A DNA stretch of 64,000 nt from Maribellus luteus. Lineage in GTDB: Bacteria; Bacteroidota; Bacteroidia; Bacteroidales; Prolixibacteraceae. A model generated the notes under the pieces. The model was given only the letters and a program-made list of their open reading frames with translations, was not told where the DNA came from and did no database searches. The DNA lies in the NCBI RefSeq assembly GCF_003576475.1, contig NZ_QWGR01000002.1:619942-683941 (forward strand), read 5' to 3'. This document shows, in pieces, positions 51,231 to 60,737 of the stretch. A program made the position numbers and the translations under genes. Position 1 is the first letter of the stretch. Each line of letters opens with the position of its first letter.

Positions 51231-53858
51231 ATGGAAATTCCTAGCAAGTACAACCCGTCAGCGGTTGAAGATAAGTGGTACAAATACTGGATGGACAACA
51301 AATATTTCCATTCGACCCCCGATGAAAGAGAGCCTTACACCATTGTAATACCTCCGCCCAACGTAACCGGAGTTTTGCACATGGGGCATATGCTCAACAA
51401 TACGATTCAGGACATTTTGGTGCGCAGGGCACGTATGACCGGCAAAAATGCCTGCTGGGTTCCGGGAACCGACCACGCGTCTATTGCCACCGAAGCAAAA
51501 GTGGTGAACAAACTGCGTGCTGAAGGAATTGACAAATATGATCTTTCGCGTGACGAATTCTTAAAACATGCCTGGGAATGGACCGACAAACACGGTGGCA
51601 TTATCCTGGAACAACTGAAAAAACTCGGCGCCTCGTGCGACTGGGACCGCACAGCTTTTACCATGGACGAAGCCCGCAGCGAATCGGTGATCAAGGTTTT
51701 TGTCGACTTGTTCAACAAAGGATTGGTTTACCGCGGAGTGCGCATGGTTAACTGGGACCCGGCAGCCAAAACCGCCCTTTCCGACGAAGAAGTGATCTAC
51801 AAGGAAATGCAGGGAAAACTGTATTACCTGAAATATAAAATTGAAGGTGAAGATGGTTTTGTAACCATCGCAACTACGCGCCCCGAAACAATTTTGGGCG
51901 ATACCGCGGTTTGTGTGAATCCGGCTGATGAACGTTTTTCGCACCTGAAAGGCAAACGCGTTTTAGTACCACTTCTGAATCGTTCGATCCCGATTATTCA
52001 GGATGAATACGTGGACATGGAATTTGGTACCGGATGTTTGAAAATTACGCCTGCTCACGACATTAACGACTACGAAATAGGATTAAAGCACAATCTGCCT
52101 TCGATCGATATTTTTAACGACGACGGAACCTTGAGCGAAAAAGCCGAGATGTTTATCGGCCAGGATCGTTTTGACGTTCGGAACATCATTATCCCAGAAC
52201 TGGAAAAAGCCGGTAATCTGGCCAAAGTTGAAGACTATACCAATAAAGTAGGTTTCTCGGAACGGACCGATGTGATCATCGAACCCAAACTGTCGGCACA
52301 ATGGTTTCTGAAAATGGACGAGCTGGTAAAACCGGCACTGGAAAATGTGATGAACGATACCATCCAGTTTCATCCGGCGAAATTCAAAAACATATACAAA
52401 CACTGGATGGGCAACATCAAGGATTGGTGTATCAGCCGTCAGTTGTGGTGGGGACACCAGATTCCGGTGTATTATTTACCTGACGGAACTTTTGTTTGTG
52501 CAGAAAATGCTGAAGAAGCGCTGAAACTGGCCCGTGAAAAGTCGGGAAATGCAAGCTTAACAGCTGTTGACCTGAAACAGGATGAAGACGCTTTGGATAC
52601 CTGGTTTTCGAGCTGGTTGTGGCCCATCTCTGTTTTCGATGGCATTCGCGATCCTGAAAACGAAGAGATAAACTACTATTACCCGACTTCTGACCTGGTA
52701 ACTGCGCCTGATATTATTTTCTTCTGGGTGGCCCGTATGATTATTGCAGGTTACGAGTACCGTGATGAACTACCCTATAAGAATGTATATTTCACAGGAA
52801 TGGTGCGCGATGCACAGCGCAGGAAGATGTCGAAATCGCTGGGTAACTCACCCGACCCGCTCGATTTGATTGCCAAGTACGGTGCCGACGGTGTTCGCGT
52901 AGGCATGTTGCTTTGCTCTCCTGCCGGTGGCGATTTACTTTTTGACGAAAGCCTGCCGCAACAGGGCTCCGGTTTTGCAACCAAAATCTGGAATGCTTTC
53001 CGCCTGGTGAAAAACTGGGAAGTTTCTGCCAACATCGAACAGCCGGAACATTCCAAATTGGCTATTGAGTGGTTTAACAACAAACTGGGTGAGGTGGTTG
53101 CCACCTTGAACAACCAGTTTGATCAGTTCCGCATATCAGAAGCATTGATGACGGTTTACACAACCGTTCGCGACGAGTTTTCGGGCTGGTTACTGGAAAT
53201 GGTTAAACCGGCTTATCAACAGCCGATTGATGCGAAAACCTACAACGAAGTGGTGGAACTGTTTGACCAGATGCTGCGATTGATGCATCCATTTATGCCG
53301 TTTATCACCGAAGAAATCTGGCAAATGCTGACCGAAAGAAAAGACGGAGAGAGCATCATGATCAGTCAATTGCCAAAAGTTGAGAAATACGACGAAGCTT
53401 TACTCGCTGCTTTCGAAAATGTAAAAGAAGCGATTTCCGGCATTCGTAAAGTTCGTAGCGATAAAAACATTCCAAACAAAGATACTCTCGAATTAAAAGT
53501 ACAGGCGGGAGACAAAGGTTTTGAACCACAATTCAATAGTGTGATACTGAAAATGGCCAACCTTTCTTCGTTCGAAATGGTAACGGAAGAAGTTCAGGGA
53601 GCTGCATCGTTCCGCGTTAAATCAACCAACTTTTACGTTCCGATGGAAGGTTTTATTGATGTGGAAGAAGAGCTGAAAAAATTGGAAGAAGAACTAAAAT
53701 ATACACAGGGATTCCTGACTTCAGTTTTGAAAAAGCTGAGCAACGAGCGTTTTGTAAATAACGCACCTGAAGCAGTTGTAGCAAACGAAAAAGCCAAACA
53801 GGCTGACGCCGAAGCAAAAATAAAGGTGCTGGAAGAACGAATTGCTTCAATGAAATAA
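51231..53858 (+). CDS. valS: Valyl-tRNA synthetase
   Basis: 875 residues, class I synthetase. The HIGH motif reads HMGH in [14 protein letters not shown], and the KMSKS loop is [11 protein letters not shown]. The CP1 editing domain and tRNA-binding region are present, and the C-terminus is a helical coiled coil (about 810-875, [19 protein letters not shown]). It charges tRNA-Val and edits mischarged Thr. The start is set 23 codons into the longest reading on the -7 box. A 13-bp inverted-repeat hairpin follows. Confidence 0.96.
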   Translation: MEIPSKYNPSAVEDKWYKYWMDNKYFHSTPDEREPYTIVIPPPNVTGVLHMGHMLNNTIQDILVRRARMTGKNACWVPGTDHASIATEAKVVNKLRAEGIDKYDLSRDEFLKHAWEWTDKHGGIILEQLKKLGASCDWDRTAFTMDEARSESVIKVFVDLFNKGLVYRGVRMVNWDPAAKTALSDEEVIYKEMQGKLYYLKYKIEGEDGFVTIATTRPETILGDTAVCVNPADERFSHLKGKRVLVPLLNRSIPIIQDEYVDMEFGTGCLKITPAHDINDYEIGLKHNLPSIDIFNDDGTLSEKAEMFIGQDRFDVRNIIIPELEKAGNLAKVEDYTNKVGFSERTDVIIEPKLSAQWFLKMDELVKPALENVMNDTIQFHPAKFKNIYKHWMGNIKDWCISRQLWWGHQIPVYYLPDGTFVCAENAEEALKLAREKSGNASLTAVDLKQDEDALDTWFSSWLWPISVFDGIRDPENEEINYYYPTSDLVTAPDIIFFWVARMIIAGYEYRDELPYKNVYFTGMVRDAQRRKMSKSLGNSPDPLDLIAKYGADGVRVGMLLCSPAGGDLLFDESLPQQGSGFATKIWNAFRLVKNWEVSANIEQPEHSKLAIEWFNNKLGEVVATLNNQFDQFRISEALMTVYTTVRDEFSGWLLEMVKPAYQQPIDAKTYNEVVELFDQMLRLMHPFMPFITEEIWQMLTERKDGESIMISQLPKVEKYDEALLAAFENVKEAISGIRKVRSDKNIPNKDTLELKVQAGDKGFEPQFNSVILKMANLSSFEMVTEEVQGAASFRVKSTNFYVPMEGFIDVEEELKKLEEELKYTQGFLTSVLKKLSNERFVNNAPEAVVANEKAKQADAEAKIKVLEERIASMK

Positions 53859-53868
53859 ATATCTGAAT

Positions 53869-53902
53869 CAGTGATATCCGAAACATGTCTCGGATATCAC
53901 TG
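53869..53902 (+). terminator. valS terminator-like hairpin
   Basis: Perfect 13-bp inverted repeat CAGTGATATCCGA/TCGGATATCACTG with an 8-nt loop, 10 bp after the valS stop. It has no T-tract. Confidence 0.6.
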
Positions 53903-54001
53903 ACTATCCCTTAACGGCTGTTAAAAGCCAGTTAAATTTTGTTATTTTCCATTCTAAACAAATCTTTTACATAGTTTTGCAGCTATAGCTAAAGAATTCA
54001 C

Positions 54002-54754
54002 ATGATCAGATATCCTGCATTATTATTTATTGCATTGTTGCTGGTTTTAAACGCCAGAGCTCAGAATAATGCGGACATGATTGATCCGATGCTGATTGAG
54101 CTTAAGGCAAGATTATTAAGCACTGCCGACAGCTCCGCCGTTCCGTATGCCAACATCGTTTTGCATCGCACCCACAGCGGAACCATTACCAACAACGACG
54201 GTTACTTTTCACTGGAAATGCTGAATATCGATAGTCTCGAAGTAACGTCGGTTGGTTATAAAAAAACAGTCCTAAAAATACCATCTTATTACACCGGATT
54301 CGAAACGCTCAACTTTTACATGGAGCCTGTTCTCTACCGTGTAGGAGAGGTTACGGTGGAAGGACAATCCCGGCAACTTGATTATTTTGAACACGGACAA
54401 CCAACGGTGATTCCCCCCGAGTTACGCGGAGACGCATTTAATGAAAAGCCTCCGGTACTGGCTGCTTTTTTCAACCCTGTTTCATTTTGGCAATACCACC
54501 TTAGTAAGAAGGAAAAACGTAAACGGGCCGTACGCGAGGACATGGCAGTGATGCGCAACTGGGAGATGCATTCCTTAAATTACAACAAGGAAATGGTGAT
54601 AAAGCTAACCGGTCTGAATGAAGCATATGCCGACACCTTTATGGTATGGTTTAACGGCCAGAATGTACTTCCCTATACTGCTTCCGAGTACCAGGTTCGG
54701 GCTTCCATTGTTGAATACTACCTGCTTTTCAAAATCGACTATGGGTTAAAATAG
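54002..54754 (+). CDS. Secreted CarboxypepD_reg-like protein
   Basis: 250 residues: signal peptide (ending NARA-QN) and a CarboxypepD_reg-like beta-sandwich (about 30-120, with SAVPYANIVLHRTHSGTITN and NNDGYFSLEML). The C-terminal half (SFWQYHLSKKEKRKRAVRED) is basic and unrecognised. It has the same domain as the N-terminus of the DUF5686 protein, without a barrel. Likely periplasmic or outer-membrane associated; role unknown. Confidence 0.75.
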   Translation: MIRYPALLFIALLLVLNARAQNNADMIDPMLIELKARLLSTADSSAVPYANIVLHRTHSGTITNNDGYFSLEMLNIDSLEVTSVGYKKTVLKIPSYYTGFETLNFYMEPVLYRVGEVTVEGQSRQLDYFEHGQPTVIPPELRGDAFNEKPPVLAAFFNPVSFWQYHLSKKEKRKRAVREDMAVMRNWEMHSLNYNKEMVIKLTGLNEAYADTFMVWFNGQNVLPYTASEYQVRASIVEYYLLFKIDYGLK

Positions 54755-55057
54755 TCTATTTGAATCTTTGAATTCATAATTCAACTAAATCAATAACAGA
54801 TGTTAATAAAATACTTATTTGTATTTTATTGTAACTGAGCCTTTATGTAAATATGTAACCTATCTGCCAAATATAATATTAAATCGAAACCAAAAAGATC
54901 CTATTGCAATCAATATGTAAACTATTCATGCGCATGGCAAATTAATATCTAGAACTATAACAATCTGACCAGCATTTAGATGTTCTTTAACACACACTTT
55001 GAGATTTACCCTAGTGTAACTTGCATAAGAATATTAAACAATTTAAATCTCAAAGTC
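54755..55057. other. AT-rich intergenic region with one inverted repeat
   Basis: 303 bp, strongly AT-rich. AATAAAATAC (54805-54814) and GTATTTTATT (54821-54830) form a perfect 10-bp dyad that could terminate the upstream gene or act as an operator. A near-consensus -7 box (TAACTTGC) lies about 40 bp before the peroxiredoxin start. Confidence 0.4.
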
Positions 55058-55810
55058 ATGAAACAATTAATGCTAGCCGTAATGGCTGTTGTCCTTGTTG
55101 CGGGTACAGTTTTGGCAGAAGGCAACCAAATTCCTCTTATCGGATCTAAAGCTCCCAGCATCAAAGCTCAATCCACTGACGGGAAAATTACATTTCCGGA
55201 CGATTTTGGCTCCAGTTGGAAAATCCTCTTTAGCCACCCAGCTGATTTCACTCCTGTATGCTCTTCAGAGTTACTGGAGTTGGCTAATCTCCAACCCCAG
55301 TTCAACAAATTGGGAGTTAAAGTGGCTGTAATTTCCACCGACAATGTAGCGGTACACAATATGTGGAAAGCACATCTGGAAGATATTAACTACAAAAATC
55401 ACGGAAAAATCGACATCCATTTCCCCCTGATTGAGGATGTGGATGGCGTTGCCTCACGAAAATACGGAATGCTGCATGAACCCACCAGCACCAACCGCGA
55501 TATTCGCGGCGTATTCATTATCGACGACAAAAATGTAGTCAGGGCTATTAACTTCTACCCGGTTCAGGTTGGACGAAACATGCAGGAAATAGTCCGACTG
55601 GTGCAGGCGCTTCAAACGACCGACCGCATGTACGTTTACACCCCGGCCAATTGGGAACAAGGGGATGATTACCTGGTTCCTTATTTTCCTTACACCAAAG
55701 CAGAGGTGGCCGCCAACCCGGAAGTTAAAGACCTTTATTACGAGGTAAGCGACCGCATGTGGTTTATGAAAGCCAAAGAGCAGCAGGTGGTTCTAAACAA
55801 CGACAAATAA
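55058..55810 (+). CDS. Exported 1-Cys-type peroxiredoxin
   Basis: 250 residues with a cleavable signal peptide (about 1-20, ending TVLA-EG) and an AhpC/TSA Prx6-like fold. The peroxidatic cysteine is in HPADFTPVCSSEL, and the C-terminal domain includes WEQGDDYLVPYFPYTKAE, as in Prx6-type enzymes. Reduces peroxides in the periplasm. A cytoplasmic start 26 codons upstream is unlikely because it would place the signal peptide internally. A bidirectional terminator follows. Confidence 0.88.
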   Translation: MKQLMLAVMAVVLVAGTVLAEGNQIPLIGSKAPSIKAQSTDGKITFPDDFGSSWKILFSHPADFTPVCSSELLELANLQPQFNKLGVKVAVISTDNVAVHNMWKAHLEDINYKNHGKIDIHFPLIEDVDGVASRKYGMLHEPTSTNRDIRGVFIIDDKNVVRAINFYPVQVGRNMQEIVRLVQALQTTDRMYVYTPANWEQGDDYLVPYFPYTKAEVAANPEVKDLYYEVSDRMWFMKAKEQQVVLNNDK

Positions 55811-55867
55811 TCATTGCAGTTTTTTCATAGAACAATAAACAGCAGTTAGGTTGACTCTTCCGCACAA

Positions 55868-55895
55868 AAAAGCCCTGCAATTTTGCAGGGCTTTT
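55868..55895. terminator. Bidirectional terminator
   Basis: AAAAGCCCTGCAA (55868-55880) and TTGCAGGGCTTTT (55883-55895) form a perfect stem between convergent genes, with A- and T-tracts on both strands. Confidence 0.85.
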
Positions 55896-55917
55896 GATTT
55901 TATCCGGCTTCCGAATT

Positions 55918-56574
55918 TTATTGTCCTATCTCACTTTTAAGAAGCTTCACCTGGTTTTGCAACTTGGTGATGGTCGCATCTTTTTCGGCCATTTCCTGCT
56001 GCAGCTTTGCCGCATCCGACTTTACTTTCTCAAGCTGCGACTGCAGGTTCTGTGCACTCGACTCTCCGGCAGTGATCTGCCCCTGTAACACTTTCGCCTG
56101 GTCGTTCAACTTATTGATTTCAAAGCTCTTTTCATCCAGCTGAAGGTCTTTTTCCGACATTTCATTTTCAAGCCTGTCGACCTTTGCCTGAAGCGACTGT
56201 ATGTTTTTCTCTTTCGATTCCAAAGCATTGCTTAAGCGCTGTTTCTCAAAGTCGAGGTTAAAACTGGTTTCTTCCAGCGAGCGGGTTTGCTTGTTCAGGT
56301 TAGCCATCATATTGCTTATTTCACCCTTTAACGAATCGATGTATTGATCTTTCATGGCATTACTTTCCATCAACTCGTTTTTCATCGCTTCAAAATCAGC
56401 AATCAGGGCTTTAATCCTGGCCGCTTTGTCTTTGTTTTCGGCATCAAGTTTCCGCGAAAGCTCCTCGGCTTTTAAACGGCCGTTTTCCATTTCAACGTAT
56501 TTCTTTTTCGAAACACAGGAAGACACCGAAACAGCCAGTACAGCCAGTAAAATGATCAGGTATGTGCGATTCAT
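55918..56574 (-). CDS. Coiled-coil lipoprotein
   Basis: 218 residues: lipobox (VLAVSVSSC, Cys at about 20) and an almost uninterrupted coiled coil from about 30 to 215, with heptads rich in Leu, Glu, Lys and Asn. No family was recognised. The form is that of an envelope tether or spacer, like Lpp-type or MIP-type lipoproteins, but that is inference. It converges with the peroxiredoxin gene. Confidence 0.7.
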   Translation of the reverse strand: MNRTYLIILLAVLAVSVSSCVSKKKYVEMENGRLKAEELSRKLDAENKDKAARIKALIADFEAMKNELMESNAMKDQYIDSLKGEISNMMANLNKQTRSLEETSFNLDFEKQRLSNALESKEKNIQSLQAKVDRLENEMSEKDLQLDEKSFEINKLNDQAKVLQGQITAGESSAQNLQSQLEKVKSDAAKLQQEMAEKDATITKLQNQVKLLKSEIGQ

Positions 56575-56840
56575 AATTTTCTGTTTTTGATGAATGAAAC
56601 AAATATAACAATTAATGCCAAGACGCCGGAATTTGCTCCTTTCAGTTAAAATTGATAATAACCCGTTTTTTCAACATATTCGGCCCTTAACATATACTAT
56701 TTTGAATTGATAACGTTTTAAAGAGGTGAATGGTATTAATTTTTTATTTTTAAGGTGTTTTAGCAAAAACAATGCCTCTTTCGGATTGAACGGCGCAAAA
56801 ATTGTAGACCACGGAAAACAGAACATAAAATTTCAGAACA

Positions 56841-57968
56841 ATGAAAATGAAAACAATATTCAGCTTTATCATATTAGCCCATTTCTCACTCTTCGCCTTT
56901 TCCCAGCAAGGCAGTAAGGTTGCACACGTTTTAAAAGGAAAAGTAATTAATGCAGAAAGCAACCAGCCGGTTTCCTACACCAATATTGGACTGGAAGGAA
57001 CTTTATACGGAACGGCCAGTGACGAAGAGGGAAACTTCGAACTAAAAATTCCGGAAGACCTGGAATCGAAAAATATTTTCTTCTCTGCCGTTGGCTTTCA
57101 GAACCGGCAGTTTCCGCTCACAGAATTATTTGGCAAAGAGTTTAACATTGTGAAGCTTCGGCCGCAATCGTACGATGTGGGCAAAATAGATGTTGCCGGA
57201 CAAAACATGGTGTTGATCCGTATCCTGCGAATGGCTTCGGAAAACATCCGTTACAACTACGGTGCCGGCCCGTTTAACCTGCATTGCGATCTGTCTGTTC
57301 TGCAATCGAGGGAAGATTCTGTTCTGAAAGATGTGAATGCCAAGGTACTTGTTTATGATAAAAACGGTTACTCAACACCGTCTCCCGAAAATGCATTTCG
57401 TTCGCGTAAATACAAAGTAACCAAACCGGCCGGAAAAGAAGACTACACCTTCTCTTCCGCACAACTGGGAATCGACGAGTTGCTTAACCTGGACTGGGTT
57501 CGTTCTGCATCCGGAATTTTAAATCCCGCTCTTCTGAACGACTACACTCTAAAACTGGTAAGTCAACCCCAAATTGATGGAAAAGAATACTGGGAAATTG
57601 GCTTTATTCAGAATAAGCCAACGCTTGAAGGATCGGGAGATTTTTATGCTACTTTGCTAGATGGCAGCATATTCATTAATAAAGAAGACTATTCGGTAAA
57701 AAGTATTGCGGTCAAGGTTCAGTCAGCCAAAAACAATACGCAGGGAAGAGGATTGGGAATCAGTAAATCCAATGCTGACTTTTACAGTAATCTAAACTAT
57801 GTATTCATTGTAAGCTATGAGAATCTGCTGGTAAAAAAGATCGCATTAAGCAAACAATACATTTATAACAACAAAGAAGTAGCCGAAAATTCGGTACTTA
57901 CTGTTAACCGCGCTCACGCTAATAATGTAACGGTACTTAACAGCCGGAATTATTTTGCAGGAGAATAG
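56841..57968 (+). CDS. Secreted CarboxypepD_reg-like protein
   Basis: 375 residues: signal peptide (ending LFAFS-QQ), CarboxypepD_reg-like domain (about 30-115, with VINAESNQPVSYTNIGLEGT and GTASDEEGNFELKIP), then about 260 residues with barrel-like alternation but no recognised family. It shares its design with the genes at 54002 and 8515, so the window holds three related envelope proteins. It abuts the convergent LytTR gene with no spacer. Confidence 0.7.
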   Translation: MKMKTIFSFIILAHFSLFAFSQQGSKVAHVLKGKVINAESNQPVSYTNIGLEGTLYGTASDEEGNFELKIPEDLESKNIFFSAVGFQNRQFPLTELFGKEFNIVKLRPQSYDVGKIDVAGQNMVLIRILRMASENIRYNYGAGPFNLHCDLSVLQSREDSVLKDVNAKVLVYDKNGYSTPSPENAFRSRKYKVTKPAGKEDYTFSSAQLGIDELLNLDWVRSASGILNPALLNDYTLKLVSQPQIDGKEYWEIGFIQNKPTLEGSGDFYATLLDGSIFINKEDYSVKSIAVKVQSAKNNTQGRGLGISKSNADFYSNLNYVFIVSYENLLVKKIALSKQYIYNNKEVAENSVLTVNRAHANNVTVLNSRNYFAGE

Positions 57969-58742
57969 TTATTTCAAAACAGTAAGGCTTTTTATTTGAT
58001 CTACATAGTTTCGTCCGGAAACCAGGAGCGACTGATTTAAATCGTTCATCCGTATTTTACACCGGGAGTTGGTGTGCTTTACGATTTCCTTCACAAGCAT
58101 CCGGTTAACCAGTAAAGCCCGCTGAATACGGACAAAACTGCCATTAAGCTTATCTTCCAGGTCTTTAAGGGAATAATCCGAGACATAGCGTTTTCCGTTT
58201 ATAGAATAAATGGTTACATATTTTTCCTCGGCCTGGAAATAAGAGATATCCTCGATATTCAGGATCAGCATTCTGTCGCCCAGCTTGACCGGAATCGTGG
58301 TTATTTCATTTTGCGATGATTGAGCCGTGACTTCATCAATCAGAGCAAGCAATTGCTGACGGTCGGTACCTTGGTGCAAGAACATCAGTTTTTCGATCGA
58401 TTGTTCCATCCGTTCTGCTTTAACCGGCTTCACCAGGTAATCAACGCTGTGTGTTTCAAAGGCTTTCAGGGCAAACTCGTCGTGAGCCGTACAAAAGATA
58501 ACCAGCGGCGAATGTTCAATTTGTTGCAGCACCTCAAAACCATTTAACCCGGGCATTTGAATATCCAGAAAAATCAAATCAGGGCGGAGCGAATCAATCA
58601 TCGTTTTGCATTCAATTCCGTTTTTAGCTTCGCCCATAATTTCAATGGTTTCGGAAAAAGGGACAAGCAGCTTTTTCAGTCTTTCTCTCGCCAACTGTTC
58701 ATCATCGGCAATAATGGTGCGGTATTTAGTCGTTGTGTTCAT
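57969..58742 (-). CDS. LytTR-family response regulator
   Basis: 257 residues: receiver domain (about 8-125; acidic pair IADDEQ, phosphoacceptor Asp in LIFLDIQMPGLNGFE, Lys in YLVKPVKAER) and a LytTR DNA-binding domain (about 155-255, MLILNIEDISYFQAEEKYVTIY). It pairs with the LytS-type kinase gene, which ends 1 bp before this start, so the two are translationally coupled. The start is at the ATG after the kinase stop, not 27 codons upstream inside it. Confidence 0.88.
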   Translation of the reverse strand: MNTTTKYRTIIADDEQLARERLKKLLVPFSETIEIMGEAKNGIECKTMIDSLRPDLIFLDIQMPGLNGFEVLQQIEHSPLVIFCTAHDEFALKAFETHSVDYLVKPVKAERMEQSIEKLMFLHQGTDRQQLLALIDEVTAQSSQNEITTIPVKLGDRMLILNIEDISYFQAEEKYVTIYSINGKRYVSDYSLKDLEDKLNGSFVRIQRALLVNRMLVKEIVKHTNSRCKIRMNDLNQSLLVSGRNYVDQIKSLTVLK

Positions 58743-58743
58743 T

Positions 58744-60555
58744 TTATGCAGAGTGTTTAGGTAAAACAATTTCAATGTACTTTGGCGGATCGTTCTGCCA
58801 GTTGATACTAGCTTTGCTACCATAAATCAGTTGCAAACGTTCGTGGGTGTTTCGAATACCAAAACCGCTCATGGGACCATCCGGGAAACCGGGGCCGTTG
58901 TCATAAACACGGATGCTGATTTTCTTAAATTCCAATTCGGAAACAACAATCCGGACTTCACCATTCTCCAATAATTTTGAAACACCGTGCTTCACTGCAT
59001 TTTCTACCAGCGGTTGAATCAGAAGCTGTGGTATCTCTACCGATTTCAACTCTTCCGGGCATTCAAGTGAATAAGTGAGCCGCTCGCCAAAACGTACCTT
59101 TTCAATATCGAGGTAGGTCTCAACAGCCTTTAATTCGTCGGAAAGCGGGTTGGTTTGCTTTTGTTCGCGGTTGATCGAGTATTTGAAAAAATCGGAAAGC
59201 GACAAAGCCATCTGCTCGGTTTTCTTTGGATCGATGGATGCCAGGCTGGCAATCGAATTCAGCGAATTATACAAAAAATGCGGATTGATCTTTGCCCGCA
59301 ACGACTGTAGTTCTGCCTTTCGGTGCATCTCGCTCATCCGGGCCAGTTCCACATCTTTTTGGTTGATGATACTTTCTGATTTCTTAGTAAGAAAAATAAA
59401 AAAAGCTCTAAAAAAAGCTACAATAATCATTACCGAGATCATCGATAATAAAAAGGTAAAAACATCAACTGCATTTTTAGGCTTACCCGAATCCGCAAAA
59501 ATCATAAATAAAATCAAAACCAAAAATGAGGGAACGAACAAAGTAGTTATAAAAGGAAATACGATGGCACCGATGAATGACTTCCCGTTCTCTAATATTC
59601 TTTTCTCTGAAAAATAAAGAATGATAATTGAAAAATAAGTTATTGGGACAACGATCAAGACTGACAATACCCCTACTACCGCATTCATTGAGAGGATCCT
59701 CTGGAAAGAAGATGAGATTGGTAAAAAATAAGCCAGCACAAAATTAACAGAAAGATGAATGAGCACTACAAGAAGCACAAAAGAGCCTTGTTTGACATAC
59801 CTGACAAACTGATAATTATGGGGTTTGAATACTTCCTTTTTAAACAAAAAGAATACTAACAATACAGCAACAAAGGCAGATACGATATTTGCAAGTAGCC
59901 CAAGCACCCTTGAATATTTATTGTCAAGATTTCTTATAACGGTCGAAGCCTGTGGCACACTATTCATTTGCCTATTATCATACTCCAAAGAATAAATCTC
60001 ATCAATAATCTGAAAATCAACCGGATTATTAATAATAACACCCTCCGGCTTGTCAAGTGCAAAAACCGTTTCCGGAATTAGTTCATGAACCTCTTTGTGC
60101 TTGTAATACTTTACAAGACTATTCATAAGAGTAAAATACAAGATCTTATTTCTCTCGGGTTGCAATGTTCCTTCCGGAATGTTAATGGGTTCTCTTCTTG
60201 AAATAATTTCTACTTTATTCTTGTTTCCAAGGCGTTCCTGGGGATAGCTTTCACTTCGGGGTTGATTGATTGACAAGATAAGATTACTTGTTCCTTCCGA
60301 GATAAGACATACATCCCATTTATCGATATGTGATTTTAGATTATCAGTCAGTTGATTCATAAAAGCCAAATCACCTTGTGTCACCTCTCCATCCATTCGT
60401 ATAAGAATGTTGGAATAATAGCGGGTGGGAATATCTTTTATAATGAAATATTCATCAACAATTTGTTTCAGTTCCTTCTCAGTATAATCCTTACCGATGG
60501 CAGAATCCAGCGAAAAAAACATTACACATAAGAGCAGAAAGGTCAGTCTTTTCAT
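58744..60555 (-). CDS. LytS-type sensor histidine kinase
   Basis: 603 residues: signal peptide, an N-terminal extracytoplasmic domain of about 200 residues with no family I can name securely, about five membrane helices (about 220-400), and a His_kinase domain with the H-box INPHFLYNSLNSIASL and ATPase blocks LLIQPLVENAVKHG and GFGIRNTHERLQLIYG. It phosphorylates the LytTR regulator encoded next. The -7 box lies so close to the ATG that the mRNA would be almost leaderless. Confidence 0.85.
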   Translation of the reverse strand: MKRLTFLLLCVMFFSLDSAIGKDYTEKELKQIVDEYFIIKDIPTRYYSNILIRMDGEVTQGDLAFMNQLTDNLKSHIDKWDVCLISEGTSNLILSINQPRSESYPQERLGNKNKVEIISRREPINIPEGTLQPERNKILYFTLMNSLVKYYKHKEVHELIPETVFALDKPEGVIINNPVDFQIIDEIYSLEYDNRQMNSVPQASTVIRNLDNKYSRVLGLLANIVSAFVAVLLVFFLFKKEVFKPHNYQFVRYVKQGSFVLLVVLIHLSVNFVLAYFLPISSSFQRILSMNAVVGVLSVLIVVPITYFSIIILYFSEKRILENGKSFIGAIVFPFITTLFVPSFLVLILFMIFADSGKPKNAVDVFTFLLSMISVMIIVAFFRAFFIFLTKKSESIINQKDVELARMSEMHRKAELQSLRAKINPHFLYNSLNSIASLASIDPKKTEQMALSLSDFFKYSINREQKQTNPLSDELKAVETYLDIEKVRFGERLTYSLECPEELKSVEIPQLLIQPLVENAVKHGVSKLLENGEVRIVVSELEFKKISIRVYDNGPGFPDGPMSGFGIRNTHERLQLIYGSKASINWQNDPPKYIEIVLPKHSA

Positions 60556-60561
60556 AGCAAC

Positions 60562-60569
60562 CAAATTTA
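60562..60569 (-). promoter_or_regulatory. -7 promoter element for LytS/LytTR operon
   Basis: TAAATTTG on the minus strand, exact consensus, 6 bp before the ATG. If this is the promoter, the leader is only a few nucleotides. Confidence 0.4.
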
Positions 60570-60671
60570 CTTTTTACTTTAAAGAAAAACAGACTGCCCC
60601 ACTAAAAAAAGAAAAACCGGATGAGCTGCAATGTCGCAGGGACAAAGTGCAAAAGGAGGCTTTCCAAATCA

Positions 60672-60708
60672 TAAAAAAACGGAAACACCGACTGGCGGCA
60701 TCTCCGTT
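60672..60708 (-). terminator. Terminator after efflux adaptor gene
   Basis: On the minus strand AACGGA and TCCGTT, with inner GCCG/CGGT-type pairs, form an imperfect hairpin followed by a T-run. It separates the adaptor gene from the LytS gene. Confidence 0.6.
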
Positions 60709-60737
60709 GCAATTCTATTATTATTGAATTGTTAGGT

